Part shown: in pieces, positions 15,617-24,977 of the stretch
How the letters are laid out: each line of letters starts with the position of its first letter
How positions within the stretch are numbered: the first letter of the stretch is position 1
The notes under the pieces: generated by a model
What the model was told of the DNA's origin: nothing
Seen by the model: only the letters and a program-made list of their open reading frames with translations
Databases searched by the model: none
Assembly: GCF_014235185.1 (NCBI RefSeq)
Contig: NZ_CP060131.1
Coordinates: 2,425,501-2,489,500 of the forward strand
Origin: Pseudonocardia petroleophila
Lineage (GTDB): Bacteria > Actinomycetota > Actinomycetes > Mycobacteriales > Pseudonocardiaceae
Direction of reading: 5' to 3'
Length of the DNA: 64,000 nucleotides
Translations under genes and position numbers: made by a program

Positions 15617-18600
15617 ATGGGCACGATCGGTGTGGTCCGGCCGCAGCGCGCGGTGCCGCGCACCCCCGCGGGCGAGCTGGCGCTCGAACCCCCTCCCGAA
15701 CCGGAGCGGGTCGTCCCGGCGGGGGTGGCGGCGCGGCTGCTGCCGCTGGTGATGGTGCTCGCGTCCGTCGTCCTCATCGCGGCGCTGGGCGTCCGCAACC
15801 CCACGTCGTGGCTGTTCGGGGGCATGTTCATGATGTCGACGCTGGGGATGCTGGTCGCCGGGTCCGGTGGCCGGGGCGGGGGCGCCCGGTCGGCCACCGT
15901 CGACGAGGACCGCCGCGACTACCTGCGCTACCTCGCCCAGCTGCGCCGCCGGGTCCGCGGCATCGCCGCGCAGCAGCGCGCCGCGCTGGAGACCGTGCAC
16001 CCCGAGGCCGGGGCGTGGCCGGTCGTGCTCGCGGCCGGGCGGCTGTGGGAGCGGCGGCCCGCCGATCCCGACTTCGGGCGCGTGCGCGTCGGGCGCGGGC
16101 CGCAGCGGCTCGCGACGCGGCTCGTCGCCCCGCGGACCGGGCCCGTCGAGGGCATCGAGCCGATCACCGCGCTGGCGCTGCGCCGGTTCCTGCTCGGCCA
16201 CGCCGTGGTGCCCGACCTGCCGGTCGCGCTGGCGCTGCGGTCCAGCTCGACGGTGTGGCTGGAGCCTTCCGCCGGTTCCGCCGACCTGCGGCCCGCGCGG
16301 GCGCTGGCCCGGGCCGTCGTGGCGCAGTACGCGCTGTGGCACAGCCCGGCCGACGCCCTGCTCGCCGTCGTCGCCCCGACCGCGCTGGCCGCGGAGTGGG
16401 ACTGGGCGAAGTGGCTCCCGCACACGGCCCACCCGCGGCGCCGCGACGCGATCGGGCCGCTGCGGATGCTGACCGCCGACGCCGACGAGGTGCGCCGCTG
16501 GTGGGTCACCGAGCTCGCCGGCCGTCCGGCGGGCCCGGGGGTCGGGGAGCCGCACCTGCTCGTGGTCGTCGACGAGGTCGTCGAGGGTCCGGGTCCGTGG
16601 GCCGCGGTGGCCGGGGTGACGGTGCTGCGGGTCGGCCCGCCGCCGGGCCGGCGGCCGTCGCCGTCGGTGGTGCGGCTGCTGGTCGGGCCGTCGACCGTCG
16701 AGCGCACCGGCGGCGACGACGGGTCCGACGCGCCGCACGCGATCGGGCGGCCCGACGCGCTCGGCGTGACCGAGGCCCGTGCGCTCGCGCGCAGGCTGGC
16801 CCGCTACCGGCCGGGCGGCGCGGGCCCCGCGACCGGGCCGCGCGCCGCGGCGGGCCTCCCGGCGCTGCTCGGGCTGGCGGACGGGCCCGACGGCGTGGCC
16901 GCGCTGCGGGCGCGCCGGCGTCGCACCGAGACCGACCGGCTGCGCGTGCCGATCGGCCTGGACGAGAGCGGGGCCGCGCTGCACCTCGACCTCAAGGAGT
17001 CCGCGCAGGGCGGCAGCGGCCCGCACGGGCTGTGCATCGGGGCGACGGGCTCGGGCAAGAGCGAACTGCTGCGCACGCTCGTGCTCGGGCTGGCGGCGGC
17101 CCACTCGTCGGAGGACCTCAACCTGGTGCTCGTCGACTTCAAGGGCGGTGCGACGTTCCTCGGGCTCTCGGCGCTGCCGCACGTCTCCGCCGTCATCACC
17201 AACCTGGCCGACGAGCTGGCGCTGGTCGACCGCATGGCCGACGCGCTGGCCGGTGAGGTCACCCGGCGCCAGGAGCTGCTGCGCGCCGCGGGCAACCTCG
17301 TCGGGGTCGTGGACTACGCGGCGGCCCGGCGCGCGGGGGCCGACCTGCCGCCGCTGCCCGCGCTGGTCGTCGTCGTCGACGAGTTCTCCGAGCTGCTCGC
17401 CCAGCGACCGGAGCTGCTGGAGCTGCTGGTCACCATCGGCCGGCTGGGCCGCTCGCTCGGGCTGCACCTGCTGCTGGCCTCGCAGCGGCTGGAGGAGGGG
17501 CGGCTGCGGGGGCTGGAGTCGCACCTGTCCTACCGGATCGCGCTGCGCACGTTCTCCGCCGCGGAGTCGCGGGCCGTGCTCGGGGTGCCCGACGCGCACC
17601 AGCTCCCGGCCACGCCCGGCTCGGCGTTCCTGTCCACCGGAACCGACGAGCTGGTCCGGTTCCGGGCGGCCTACGTGTCCGGGCCGGCGGGGGTCCCGCG
17701 GCGGGTGCGGGGCCCGGCCGAGCGGCGCGCCCACCCGTTCGGGGTGCGGCCGGTCGCGCCGCCCGCCGAGCCCGGTCCGGACCCGGCGGAGCCCGAGGAC
17801 GACCCGACGGTGCTGGAGACCGTCCTCGACGCCCTCGCCGGGCAGGGCCCGCCCGCCCACCGCGTGTGGCTGCCGCCGCTGGGCGACCCCCCGCCGCTCG
17901 ACGAGCTGGTGGGCGTCCCGCGTCCGCTGCCCGGTCGCGGGCTGGCCGCGTCCGGCGGGCGCGGCGGTGCGCTGCGGGTCCCGGTGGCGCTGGTCGACCG
18001 GCCCTACCAGCAGCGCCGCGACCCGCTGCTGCTCGACGTCTCCGGGGCCGCCGGGCACCTCGCGGTGGTGGGCGGGCCGCGGTCGGGGAAGTCGACCGCG
18101 CTGCTCACCGCCGTGCTCGGGCTCGCGCTCACGCACACGCCCGTCGAGCTGGGGGTGCACGTCCTCGACTTCGGCGGCGGCGCGCTCACCCCCCTCGGCG
18201 GGCTGCCGCACGTCGGCACCGTGGCCGACCGGCTGCAGCCCGATCTGGTGCGCCGCACCGTCGCCGAGGTCTGCGCGCTGCTCGCCCGGCGGGAGCGGCT
18301 GTTCCGCGACTCCGGGGTGGTCGGGATCGAGGCGTTCCGGGAGCGGCGGGCGGCGGGGGAGTTCGGGGCCGAACCGGCCACCGACGTGCTGGTCGTCGTC
18401 GACGGGTACCTGACGCTGCGCCACGACTTCGAGGACCTGGAGACGCGGCTGCTCCCGGTCGCCGCGCAGGGACTGTCGTTCGGGGTGCACCTGGCGGTCA
18501 CCGCGGGGCGCTGGAGCGAGCTGCGACCGGCGTTCAAGGACCTGTTCGGCAGCCGGCTCGAGCTGCGCCTCGGCGACGCCACCGACTCCGAGGTCGACCG

Positions 18601-19528
18601 CCGCCGGGCCGCCGCCGTGCCCGCCCGGCCCGGGCACGGGCTGGCCCCGGACGGCGCGGCGATGGTGCTCGCCGCGCCGCGGCTCACCGGGTCGGACACC
18701 GCCGCGCTCGTCGCCGACGTGGCCGCGACCTGGCCCGACGCCGGGTTCGCCCCGGTGCGGCAGCTGCCCGACCGGCTCGACCACGACCGGCTGCCCGCTC
18801 CCGAACCCGGGTCGGCCGGCCTGCCGATCGGCGTCGACGAGGAGCGGCTCGCCCTCGTGCAGCTCGACGTCGCCGCCGAGCCCCACCTGCTGTGCTTCGC
18901 CGACGCGGAGAGCGGCAAGACCACGCTGCTGCGGCTGCTCGCGCGCGGGATCGTGGAGCGGTTCCGGCCCGCGGAGGCGCGGATCGTCGTCGTCGACCAC
19001 CGGCGGACGCTGCTCGGGGCCGTCCCGGACAGCCACCTCATCGGCCACACCAGCACGCCCGACGCGACCGCCGACGCCGTCCGGGAGGTGGCGTCGTCGC
19101 TGCGCAGGCGGCTCCCCGGACCCGACGTCGGGCCGCGCGAGCTGCGCGAACGGTCCTGGTGGAGCGGCCCGGAGGTGTTCGTCCTCGTCGACGACTACGA
19201 CCTCGTCGCACCCACCGGCGGCCACGGCGGCGCCCACCCGCTGCTCCCGCTGCTGGAGTTCCTGCCCCAGGCCAAGGACGTGGGGCTGCACCTGATGGTG
19301 GCCCGGCGGTGCGGAGGCGCGGGGCGGGCGATGTTCGACCCGGTGCTCGGGCGGCTGCGCGAGCTGGCCACCCCGGGGCTGGTGATGAACGGGCGGCCGG
19401 AGGAGGGAGCGCTGGTCGAGACGGTCAAGGCGACGCCGCTGCCGCCGGGGCGCGGCACGCTCGTCGACCGCAGGCACGGGGCGCGCCGGGTCCAGCTGGC
19501 GTGGATCCCGCCCGCGGACGGCGCGTGA
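15617..19528 (+). CDS. eccC: ESX-4 type VII secretion ATPase EccC (three ATPase domains)
   Basis: The 1303-residue motor has two N-terminal membrane helices (about residues 36-80), a DUF domain, then three FtsK/SpoIIIE-type ATPase domains. Walker A lysines are K481 ('GATGSGKSE'), K825 ('GGPRSGKST') and K1101 ('ADAESGKTT'); Walker B of the first domain is 'LVLVDFKGG'. EccC recognises WXG100 substrates through its C-terminal domains and powers secretion. eccCa and eccCb are fused here, as in ESX-4. The ATG at 15617 follows GGAGGT by six bases; upstream in-frame sequence is antisense to eccD and not part of the gene. Confidence 0.95.
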   Translation: MGTIGVVRPQRAVPRTPAGELALEPPPEPERVVPAGVAARLLPLVMVLASVVLIAALGVRNPTSWLFGGMFMMSTLGMLVAGSGGRGGGARSATVDEDRRDYLRYLAQLRRRVRGIAAQQRAALETVHPEAGAWPVVLAAGRLWERRPADPDFGRVRVGRGPQRLATRLVAPRTGPVEGIEPITALALRRFLLGHAVVPDLPVALALRSSSTVWLEPSAGSADLRPARALARAVVAQYALWHSPADALLAVVAPTALAAEWDWAKWLPHTAHPRRRDAIGPLRMLTADADEVRRWWVTELAGRPAGPGVGEPHLLVVVDEVVEGPGPWAAVAGVTVLRVGPPPGRRPSPSVVRLLVGPSTVERTGGDDGSDAPHAIGRPDALGVTEARALARRLARYRPGGAGPATGPRAAAGLPALLGLADGPDGVAALRARRRRTETDRLRVPIGLDESGAALHLDLKESAQGGSGPHGLCIGATGSGKSELLRTLVLGLAAAHSSEDLNLVLVDFKGGATFLGLSALPHVSAVITNLADELALVDRMADALAGEVTRRQELLRAAGNLVGVVDYAAARRAGADLPPLPALVVVVDEFSELLAQRPELLELLVTIGRLGRSLGLHLLLASQRLEEGRLRGLESHLSYRIALRTFSAAESRAVLGVPDAHQLPATPGSAFLSTGTDELVRFRAAYVSGPAGVPRRVRGPAERRAHPFGVRPVAPPAEPGPDPAEPEDDPTVLETVLDALAGQGPPAHRVWLPPLGDPPPLDELVGVPRPLPGRGLAASGGRGGALRVPVALVDRPYQQRRDPLLLDVSGAAGHLAVVGGPRSGKSTALLTAVLGLALTHTPVELGVHVLDFGGGALTPLGGLPHVGTVADRLQPDLVRRTVAEVCALLARRERLFRDSGVVGIEAFRERRAAGEFGAEPATDVLVVVDGYLTLRHDFEDLETRLLPVAAQGLSFGVHLAVTAGRWSELRPAFKDLFGSRLELRLGDATDSEVDRRRAAAVPARPGHGLAPDGAAMVLAAPRLTGSDTAALVADVAATWPDAGFAPVRQLPDRLDHDRLPAPEPGSAGLPIGVDEERLALVQLDVAAEPHLLCFADAESGKTTLLRLLARGIVERFRPAEARIVVVDHRRTLLGAVPDSHLIGHTSTPDATADAVREVASSLRRRLPGPDVGPRELRERSWWSGPEVFVLVDDYDLVAPTGGHGGAHPLLPLLEFLPQAKDVGLHLMVARRCGGAGRAMFDPVLGRLRELATPGLVMNGRPEEGALVETVKATPLPPGRGTLVDRRHGARRVQLAWIPPADGA

Positions 19529-19538
19529 GGCGCCGGTC

Positions 19539-20777
19539 GTGAGGGTCGCCGTCCAGATCGGGTCGACGGTCGTCCGGGTCGCCCGGCCCGGGCCCGACGG
19601 GGTCCCGCGGGTCGTGGAGGTGCCGGCCGAGCCGGGCGTGCCGCTGCCGGTCCTGCTGCGCGGGCTCGTCGACGCCGGGGCGGAGGTGGTGCTCGTCGGG
19701 ACACCGGCCGCGGCGTGGCCCGGACCGGTGGCCGCGGTCCCCGTCGCCGTCGCGGTCGCGGCGGGCCGGCGGGAGCTGGTCGTCGTCGACGTGGGCGCGG
19801 CCGGCACGGAGGTCAGCCGCGTCCGCGACGGGCGGGTGGTGGCCCGGCGCGGCGCTCCGGGCGGTGACCGGCTGGACCGGGCCCTCGCCGGGCCGACCCG
19901 CGATCCCGGACGGGCCCGGCGGATCCGGGAGGCGGCGTCGCTGCGGGAGCCCGGCGGCGCCGTCACGGCGTCGCAGGTGCGGGCCGCGCTGGCCGCGACC
20001 TGGGCCGAGGTCGTCGAGGCGGTGCGGGCCGTCGCCGGGGGGCCGGGCGTGCCCGTGCTGCTCGTCGGGGGCGGTGCGCGCACCCCGGACCTGGCCGAGC
20101 ACCTCGACGCGGCCGGGTTCCGCGACGTCACCGTGGCCGCCCGGCCGGAGGCGGCCGCGGTCCTCGCGGTGCGGCCCGGCCCGCCGCGCCCGGCGGTGGC
20201 GGCCCCGGCCGTGCGGTGGCTGCCCGCCGCGCCGTCGCGGACCCGGCGTCCGGTCCGGGCGGCGCTGGCCGTCGCCGCGGCGGTCGCCGTGCTCGGGACG
20301 CTCCACCTGCTCGGCCGGTCCGTCGATCCCGGGCCGCAGCCGCCGCCGGACGGGCTGCTCGCGCAGTACGGCTACCGGCTCGCGGTGCCGCCGGGCTGGG
20401 CGCACACCGGCGGGCTGCCGGAGCGGCGCCGCAGCCTGCTCACCCCCGTCGACGCCCCCGACGGCAGCGACCTGATCGCCGTCGAGGCCACCCCGCTGGG
20501 CTACGACGCGTCCGCCGAGCCCGAGCGGGCCGCGGCCGAGCTCCGGGCGGAGTTCGACGCCGCGGGGCCCGGCCTGTCCGGCTACGACCCGGCCGCGCGG
20601 TTCGGCGGGCGCGCCGTCACCGCGTACCGGGAGCGCGACGGTGCCACCGAGGTCGACTGGTACGTCGTCCTCGACGCCGGCACCCAGCTCAGCGTCGGCT
20701 GCCGGCACACCCCGGCGGGTGCGGCGGCGGTGGAGCGGGCCTGCGGGCTGGTCGTGGCCACGATCCGCGGCGGCTGA
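19539..20777 (+). CDS. Type VII secretion-associated protein (TIGR03931/Rv3446c type)
   Basis: The 412-residue protein has an N-terminal actin/Hsp70-like half ('ELVVVDVGAAGTEVSRVRDG', 'VLLVGGGARTPDLAEHL'), a membrane helix at about residues 240-260, and a C-terminal extracytoplasmic domain ('YGYRLAVPPGWAHTG', 'VDWYVVLDAGTQLSVGC') typical of TIGR03931. The role is unknown; it is a regular ESX-4 component by location. The GTG start lies 10 bases after eccC. Two Cys in the C-terminal domain may form a disulfide. Confidence 0.85.
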   Translation: MRVAVQIGSTVVRVARPGPDGVPRVVEVPAEPGVPLPVLLRGLVDAGAEVVLVGTPAAAWPGPVAAVPVAVAVAAGRRELVVVDVGAAGTEVSRVRDGRVVARRGAPGGDRLDRALAGPTRDPGRARRIREAASLREPGGAVTASQVRAALAATWAEVVEAVRAVAGGPGVPVLLVGGGARTPDLAEHLDAAGFRDVTVAARPEAAAVLAVRPGPPRPAVAAPAVRWLPAAPSRTRRPVRAALAVAAAVAVLGTLHLLGRSVDPGPQPPPDGLLAQYGYRLAVPPGWAHTGGLPERRRSLLTPVDAPDGSDLIAVEATPLGYDASAEPERAAAELRAEFDAAGPGLSGYDPAARFGGRAVTAYRERDGATEVDWYVVLDAGTQLSVGCRHTPAGAAAVERACGLVVATIRGG

Positions 20778-20852
20778 CCGTTCGCGCCAGCACACCGCTT
20801 CCCCGAACGGCCGCGCGGCGGCCCCCGGCACTGGCACGGTCCACCGTACGGA

Positions 20853-20870
20853 GGTGGCCGCACGGCCACC
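20853..20870 (+). repeat. Small hairpin before the WXG100 gene pair
   Basis: GGTGGCC (20853-20859) and GGCCACC (20864-20870) form a 7-base stem just before the ribosome binding site GGAGGAGG (20873-20880). It might modulate translation of the first Esx protein. The remaining part of the 109-base gap also carries the short palindrome ACGGTCCACCGT (20837-20848) and nothing else I recognise. Confidence 0.35.
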
Positions 20871-20886
20871 GCGGAGGAGGAGTGCG

Positions 20887-21195
20887 ATGGACGGGTTCGG
20901 CACCTCGACCGAGGACATGATGGCCGCCGGGGCGCGGGCGATGGAGGTGCGGGACACCGTCCTGGCCGACCTGCGGGCGCTGCAGGGCAGGCTCGCGCCG
21001 CTCGCGTCGGCGTGGTCCAGCGACAGCTACCGCGTGTTCGTGCAGCTCGTGGCCCGCTGGGACGCCGACGCCAACCGGCTCGGCGAGGCGCTCGGCGCGA
21101 TCGGCGAGGCGATCCGCACGTCGGGCGCGGGCTACCAGGCGTCCGAGGACGCCTCGCGCGACGGGCTGAGCACCATCACCGCGGCTCTGGGCTGA
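20887..21195 (+). CDS. esxU: WXG100-family secreted protein (EsxU position)
   Basis: The 102-residue all-helical protein matches the WXG100 fold: two helices joined by a turn that reads 'AWSSDSY', a W-x-S variant of W-x-G, with regular heptad hydrophobics on both sides. Such proteins are secreted as dimers by ESX systems. It is the first of a pair directly downstream of the ESX-4 core; gene order matches mycobacterial esxU-esxT, hence the symbol. The ribosome binding site is GGAGGAGG. Confidence 0.8.
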   Translation: MDGFGTSTEDMMAAGARAMEVRDTVLADLRALQGRLAPLASAWSSDSYRVFVQLVARWDADANRLGEALGAIGEAIRTSGAGYQASEDASRDGLSTITAALG

Positions 21196-21208
21196 AGGGG
21201 GACGGGAC

Positions 21209-21496
21209 ATGGCGGAGATCAAGGTCGGGTTCGCCGCGCTGGCCACGGCGCAGGAGGACATCCGGGCCACGACGAAGCGGATGAACGACCGGCTCACCGA
21301 GCTCGAGGACGGGCTCCGGCCGATCACGGCGACCTGGCAGGGCGAGGCCGCGCAGTTCTACCGCGAGAAGCAGCGGGAGTGGAACGCCGCCGCCGTCGAC
21401 ATCGCGGCGGTGCTCGACCGGATCGGCCGCGCGGTCGGCACCGCGAACGAGAACTACCAGCAGGCCGAGGCCCGCAACCTGTCGTTCTGGACCTGA
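21209..21496 (+). CDS. esxT: WXG100-family secreted protein (EsxT position)
   Basis: The 95-residue protein has a canonical 'TWQGEAAQFYREKQREW' turn and second helix, and starts MAEIKVGFAALATAQEDIRA. It lies 13 bases after esxU and would form the heterodimer partner exported by EccC. No clear C-terminal Y-x-x-x-D/E signal is seen in the last residues ('ARNLSFWT'); a 'YQQAE' earlier (about residues 84-88) is the nearest match. Confidence 0.88.
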   Translation: MAEIKVGFAALATAQEDIRATTKRMNDRLTELEDGLRPITATWQGEAAQFYREKQREWNAAAVDIAAVLDRIGRAVGTANENYQQAEARNLSFWT

Positions 21497-21503
21497 GCGC
21501 GAC

Positions 21504-21538
21504 GGTCCGGAGGGGGCGTTTTGACCCTCCTCCGGACC
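21504..21538 (+). terminator. Inverted repeat after esxT, overlapping the rplM -35 element
   Basis: GGTCCGGAGG (21504-21513) and CCTCCGGACC (21529-21538) are perfect 10-base arms; adding GGG/CCC with one bulged T extends the stem to about 13 pairs. It begins 8 bases after the esxT stop and could end the ESX transcript. The -35 hexamer of the next promoter lies in its loop, so it may also act as an operator. Confidence 0.55.
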
Positions 21539-21550
21539 GGCGGGTACCCT
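21521..21550 (+). promoter_or_regulatory. rplM-rpsI promoter
   Basis: TTGACC (21521-21526), an 18-base spacer and TACCCT (21545-21550) form a good sigma-70/HrdB-type promoter 147 bases upstream of the rplM start. The expected transcript has a leader of about 140 bases. Confidence 0.65.
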
Positions 21551-21556
21551 CGACAA

Positions 21557-21696
21557 CCGATAGTGCGGCGGGAGGTCGTGCGCTCTTCCGAGCGCACCCC
21601 GCCTCCGGGGCCCGGTGCCCTTTTCCGCACCACACGCACCAGAGGTAGCTCCCGAGCCCGCAGTTCGACGAGCCTAGACAGCGACGAGGTAGGTCC
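21557..21696 (+). promoter_or_regulatory. Structured rplM leader
   Basis: The leader holds a perfect hairpin GTGCGCTC-TTCC-GAGCGCAC (21578-21597), flanked by short G-rich and C-rich segments (GGCGGG before, CCCCGCC after) that could extend it. Ribosomal protein leaders often serve feedback control by their own product; that role here is inference. No known riboswitch motif was seen. Confidence 0.4.
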
Positions 21697-22140
21697 GTGT
21701 CCACGTACAGCCCGAAGCCCGGCGAGATCAACCGCGCCTGGCACGTGATCGATGCTACGGACGTGGTGCTCGGCCGCCTCGCCACGCACGCCGCCACGCT
21801 CCTGCGCGGCAAGCACAAGCCGACGTACGCCCCGCACATGGACACCGGTGACTTCGTGGTCATCGTGAACGCCGAGAAGATCTCCGTGTCCGGCAACAAG
21901 CGCGACGACAAGTTCGTCTACCGCCACAGCGGTTTCCCGGGTGGTCTGCGCCAGCGCTCGGTCGGCGAGATGATCGAGAAGCAGCCCGACCGCCTGGTCG
22001 AGAAGGCCGTCAAGGGCATGCTGCCGAAGAACAAGCTCGGTCGGGCCATGGGCAAGAAGCTCAAGGTCTACGCCGGCCCGAACCACCCGCACGCCGCGCA
22101 GCAGCCGGCCGCGTTCGAGATCGTCCAGGTCGCTCAGTGA
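21697..22140 (+). CDS. rplM: Ribosomal protein L13 (uL13)
   Basis: The 147-residue product starts (GTG) '[20 protein letters not shown]' and contains '[19 protein letters not shown]', '[14 protein letters not shown]' and '[20 protein letters not shown]', all standard for L13. GAGGTAGG before the GTG is the ribosome binding site. Its stop overlaps a GTG in the rpsI frame, but rpsI probably starts 30 bases later. Confidence 0.97.
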   Translation: MSTYSPKPGEINRAWHVIDATDVVLGRLATHAATLLRGKHKPTYAPHMDTGDFVVIVNAEKISVSGNKRDDKFVYRHSGFPGGLRQRSVGEMIEKQPDRLVEKAVKGMLPKNKLGRAMGKKLKVYAGPNHPHAAQQPAAFEIVQVAQ

Positions 22141-22166
22141 CCAGCTCCGAGGAAGAAGGACAGACC

Positions 22167-22757
<591 letters not shown>

Positions 22758-22759
22758 GC

Positions 22760-24100
22760 ATGGGCGAACGACGTCTCTTCGGTACCGACGGCGTTCGCGG
22801 ACTGGCCAACGGCGAGCTCCTCACCCCGGAGCTCGCCGTTGCGCTGTCCGCGTCCGCCGCGCGCGTGCTCGCCGAGCGCGACCGCACCCACCGTCCGGTC
22901 GCGGTCGTCGGGCGCGATCCCCGCGCCAGCGGCGAGATGCTCGAGGCGGCCGTCGTCGCCGGGCTCACCTCGGCGGGGGCCGACGCCGTGCGGGTCGGCG
23001 TGCTGCCGACGCCCGCCGTGGCGCACCTCGTCGACGCGCTCGGCGCCGACCTGGGCGTGATGATCTCCGCCTCGCACAACCCGATGCCGGACAACGGCAT
23101 CAAGCTCTTCGCCTCCGGCGGGCACAAGCTGCCCGACGCGCTGGAGATCGCCGTCGAGGACGGCATGCGCGACACCGGCCCGCGCCCCACCGGTGCCGGC
23201 ATCGGCCGCGTCCGCGACCTCCCCGACGCCGCCGAGCGCTACACCGCCCACCTGATCGACGGCACGCCGTCGCTCGCGGGGCTGCGCGTCGTCGTCGACT
23301 GCGCGCACGGCGCCGCGTCCACCGTCGCGCCCGACGCCTACCGCCGCGCGGGGGCCGAGGTCGTCGCCCTGCACGCCGAGCCGGACGGGCTCAACATCAA
23401 CGACGGGGTCGGGTCCACGCACCTCGGACCGCTGCAGGCCGCCGTCCGCGAGCACGGGGCCGACCTCGGGATCGCCCACGACGGCGACGCCGACCGGTGC
23501 CTCGCCGTCGACGCCGCGGGCGCCGTGATCGACGGCGACCGGATCATGGCCGTGCTGGCCGTCGCGATGCGGGACGCGGGCGAGCTCGCCCGGGACACGC
23601 TGGTCACCACGGTGATGAGCAACCTCGGGCTGCACCTGGCGATGGAGGCGGCCGGGATCGCGGTGCGCACCACCGCCGTCGGCGACCGCTACGTGCTGGA
23701 GGAGCTGCGGGCCGGCGGGTTCACCCTCGGTGGCGAGCAGTCCGGGCACGTCGTGCTGCCCGCGCGGTCCACCACCGGCGACGGCCTGCTCACGGCGCTG
23801 CGGCTGATGGCCCGGATGGCGGAGACCGGGTCGTCGCTGGCGGAGCTGGCGGGGATCGTCACCCCGCTGCCGCAGGTGCTGCAGAACGTCGTCGTCGGGG
23901 ACAAGGGCGCGGTGGCCGCGTCCACGGCCGTGCGCGACGCCGTCGAGGCCGCGCAGGTGGAGCTGGGCGGCACCGGCCGGGTGCTGCTGCGGCCGTCGGG
24001 CACCGAGCAGCTGGTGCGGGTGATGGTCGAGGCCCCCACCGAGGAGCAGGCCCGCGACACCGCCGCCGCGCTGGCCGAGGTCGTCGCCGCGGCGGGCTGA
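22760..24100 (+). CDS. glmM: Phosphoglucosamine mutase
   Basis: GlmM converts glucosamine-6-phosphate to glucosamine-1-phosphate for peptidoglycan precursor synthesis. The 446-residue protein begins [20 protein letters not shown], carries the phosphoserine loop '[14 protein letters not shown]' (Ser105), the magnesium loop 'DGDADR' and the sugar-binding 'GGEQSGH'. It is tightly coupled to rpsI (two-base gap), the usual actinobacterial order. glmS, which lies nearby in mycobacteria, is not in this window. Confidence 0.96.
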   Translation: MGERRLFGTDGVRGLANGELLTPELAVALSASAARVLAERDRTHRPVAVVGRDPRASGEMLEAAVVAGLTSAGADAVRVGVLPTPAVAHLVDALGADLGVMISASHNPMPDNGIKLFASGGHKLPDALEIAVEDGMRDTGPRPTGAGIGRVRDLPDAAERYTAHLIDGTPSLAGLRVVVDCAHGAASTVAPDAYRRAGAEVVALHAEPDGLNINDGVGSTHLGPLQAAVREHGADLGIAHDGDADRCLAVDAAGAVIDGDRIMAVLAVAMRDAGELARDTLVTTVMSNLGLHLAMEAAGIAVRTTAVGDRYVLEELRAGGFTLGGEQSGHVVLPARSTTGDGLLTALRLMARMAETGSSLAELAGIVTPLPQVLQNVVVGDKGAVAASTAVRDAVEAAQVELGGTGRVLLRPSGTEQLVRVMVEAPTEEQARDTAAALAEVVAAAG

Positions 24101-24149
24101 GTTCGCGCGTTCCGCCCCGCGGCGGGTGCGGGTGGGTCAGGATCGGGCC

Positions 24150-24449
24150 ATGCCGTCCGAGCTGCTCCTGGATCCCGACCGGCTGCACGTGCACGGCCGG
24201 CGGCTGTCGGCCCTGCTGGCCGACCTGGCGCCGCTGCCGTGGGTCGACGCGGCCACCCGCGACGGTCTGGCCGCGACGCCGGGCGGCCCCGCGGTGCTCG
24301 CCGAGCTCGACCGCGCCGCGGCCGCCGTCGATCGGGCCGGGCGGGAGCTGGCCGCGCTGGCCGCCGCGCTGCACGTCGCCGCGTACGCCGCGGCGGCGGC
24401 CGACGACGCCGCCACCGCCGGGCTGGCCGCGCTCACGGACCGGCCGTGA
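24150..24449 (+). CDS. Small helical protein resembling EspC/ESX secretion targets
   Basis: The 99-residue protein is almost entirely amphipathic helix. 'LLLDPDRLHVHGRRLSALLA' followed by alanine-rich helices and a final 'AAYAAAAADDAATAGLAAL' resembles the EspC family (type VII secretion targets), in which a tyrosine in 'Y-x-x-x-D' style context acts in export. The match is by pattern only. It overlaps the next gene by GTGA, so the two are made together, as expected for a secreted helical pair. Location is 50 bases after glmM. Confidence 0.55.
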   Translation: MPSELLLDPDRLHVHGRRLSALLADLAPLPWVDAATRDGLAATPGGPAVLAELDRAAAAVDRAGRELAALAAALHVAAYAAAAADDAATAGLAALTDRP

Positions 24450-24949
24450 ACGCGGAGGACGCCCTGCTCACCGCGGCCGGGCTGCTCGCCGTCACCGGCG
24501 CCCGGCTGCGGGACGCGCTGCCCGCGCTGCGGCGGGTGGTCGCCGACGTCGAGTCCGACTGGCTCGACGACGCGGGACGCGCGTGGGCGGAACGGGCGGG
24601 TCTGGTGCAGCGGGCGCTGGACCGGGAGGTCGACGCCGCGCTGGCCGCGGGGCGGCTCGTGGTGGCGGCGCTGGAGCGGCTGGCGACCCCGGTGGACGGG
24701 GCGGGGGCGGTCGATCCGGCGGCGGGGCCGGGCCCGGTGGCGGGCCGGCCGGGCGAGGGTCCGCCGCCCGGCGAGCCGGGCGGGGGCGGGACCCGGGCCG
24801 ACGGTGCGGACGCCACCGCGTCGGTCGGTGGCGGTCCGGCTGGGTCGCGACCCGGCGGCCCGCGCCTGGCCGGCACCGATGCGCGGCGGGTCGACGACGA
24901 GCGCGGCATGAGCATCGCCCGGCTCTCCGACGACGCCGGGCCCGGCTGA
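24446..24949 (+). CDS. Putative WXG100-like protein with Pro/Gly-rich tail
   Basis: Residues 1 to about 85 are helical with a central 'SDWLDDAGRAWAERAG' turn, suggesting a WXG100-type hairpin with Trp but without the exact W-x-G. Residues 90-167 are a low-complexity Gly/Pro/Ala/Arg tail ending 'GMSIARLSDDAGPG'. The GTG start overlaps the preceding gene's stop. Function unknown; partner of the preceding helical protein by operon logic. It might instead be an unrelated cytosolic protein. Confidence 0.5.
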   Translation: MNAEDALLTAAGLLAVTGARLRDALPALRRVVADVESDWLDDAGRAWAERAGLVQRALDREVDAALAAGRLVVAALERLATPVDGAGAVDPAAGPGPVAGRPGEGPPPGEPGGGGTRADGADATASVGGGPAGSRPGGPRLAGTDARRVDDERGMSIARLSDDAGPG

Positions 24950-24977
24950 CGCGGATCCCTCGTCGGCCCCGGCGGGC

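Noticed and set aside
15527-20131. Minus-strand open frame of 1534 codons opposite eccC
   Set aside because: It is antisense to eccC, compositionally extreme (Arg, Gly, Pro, Gln) and has no recognisable domain; long antisense frames are expected at this GC content.
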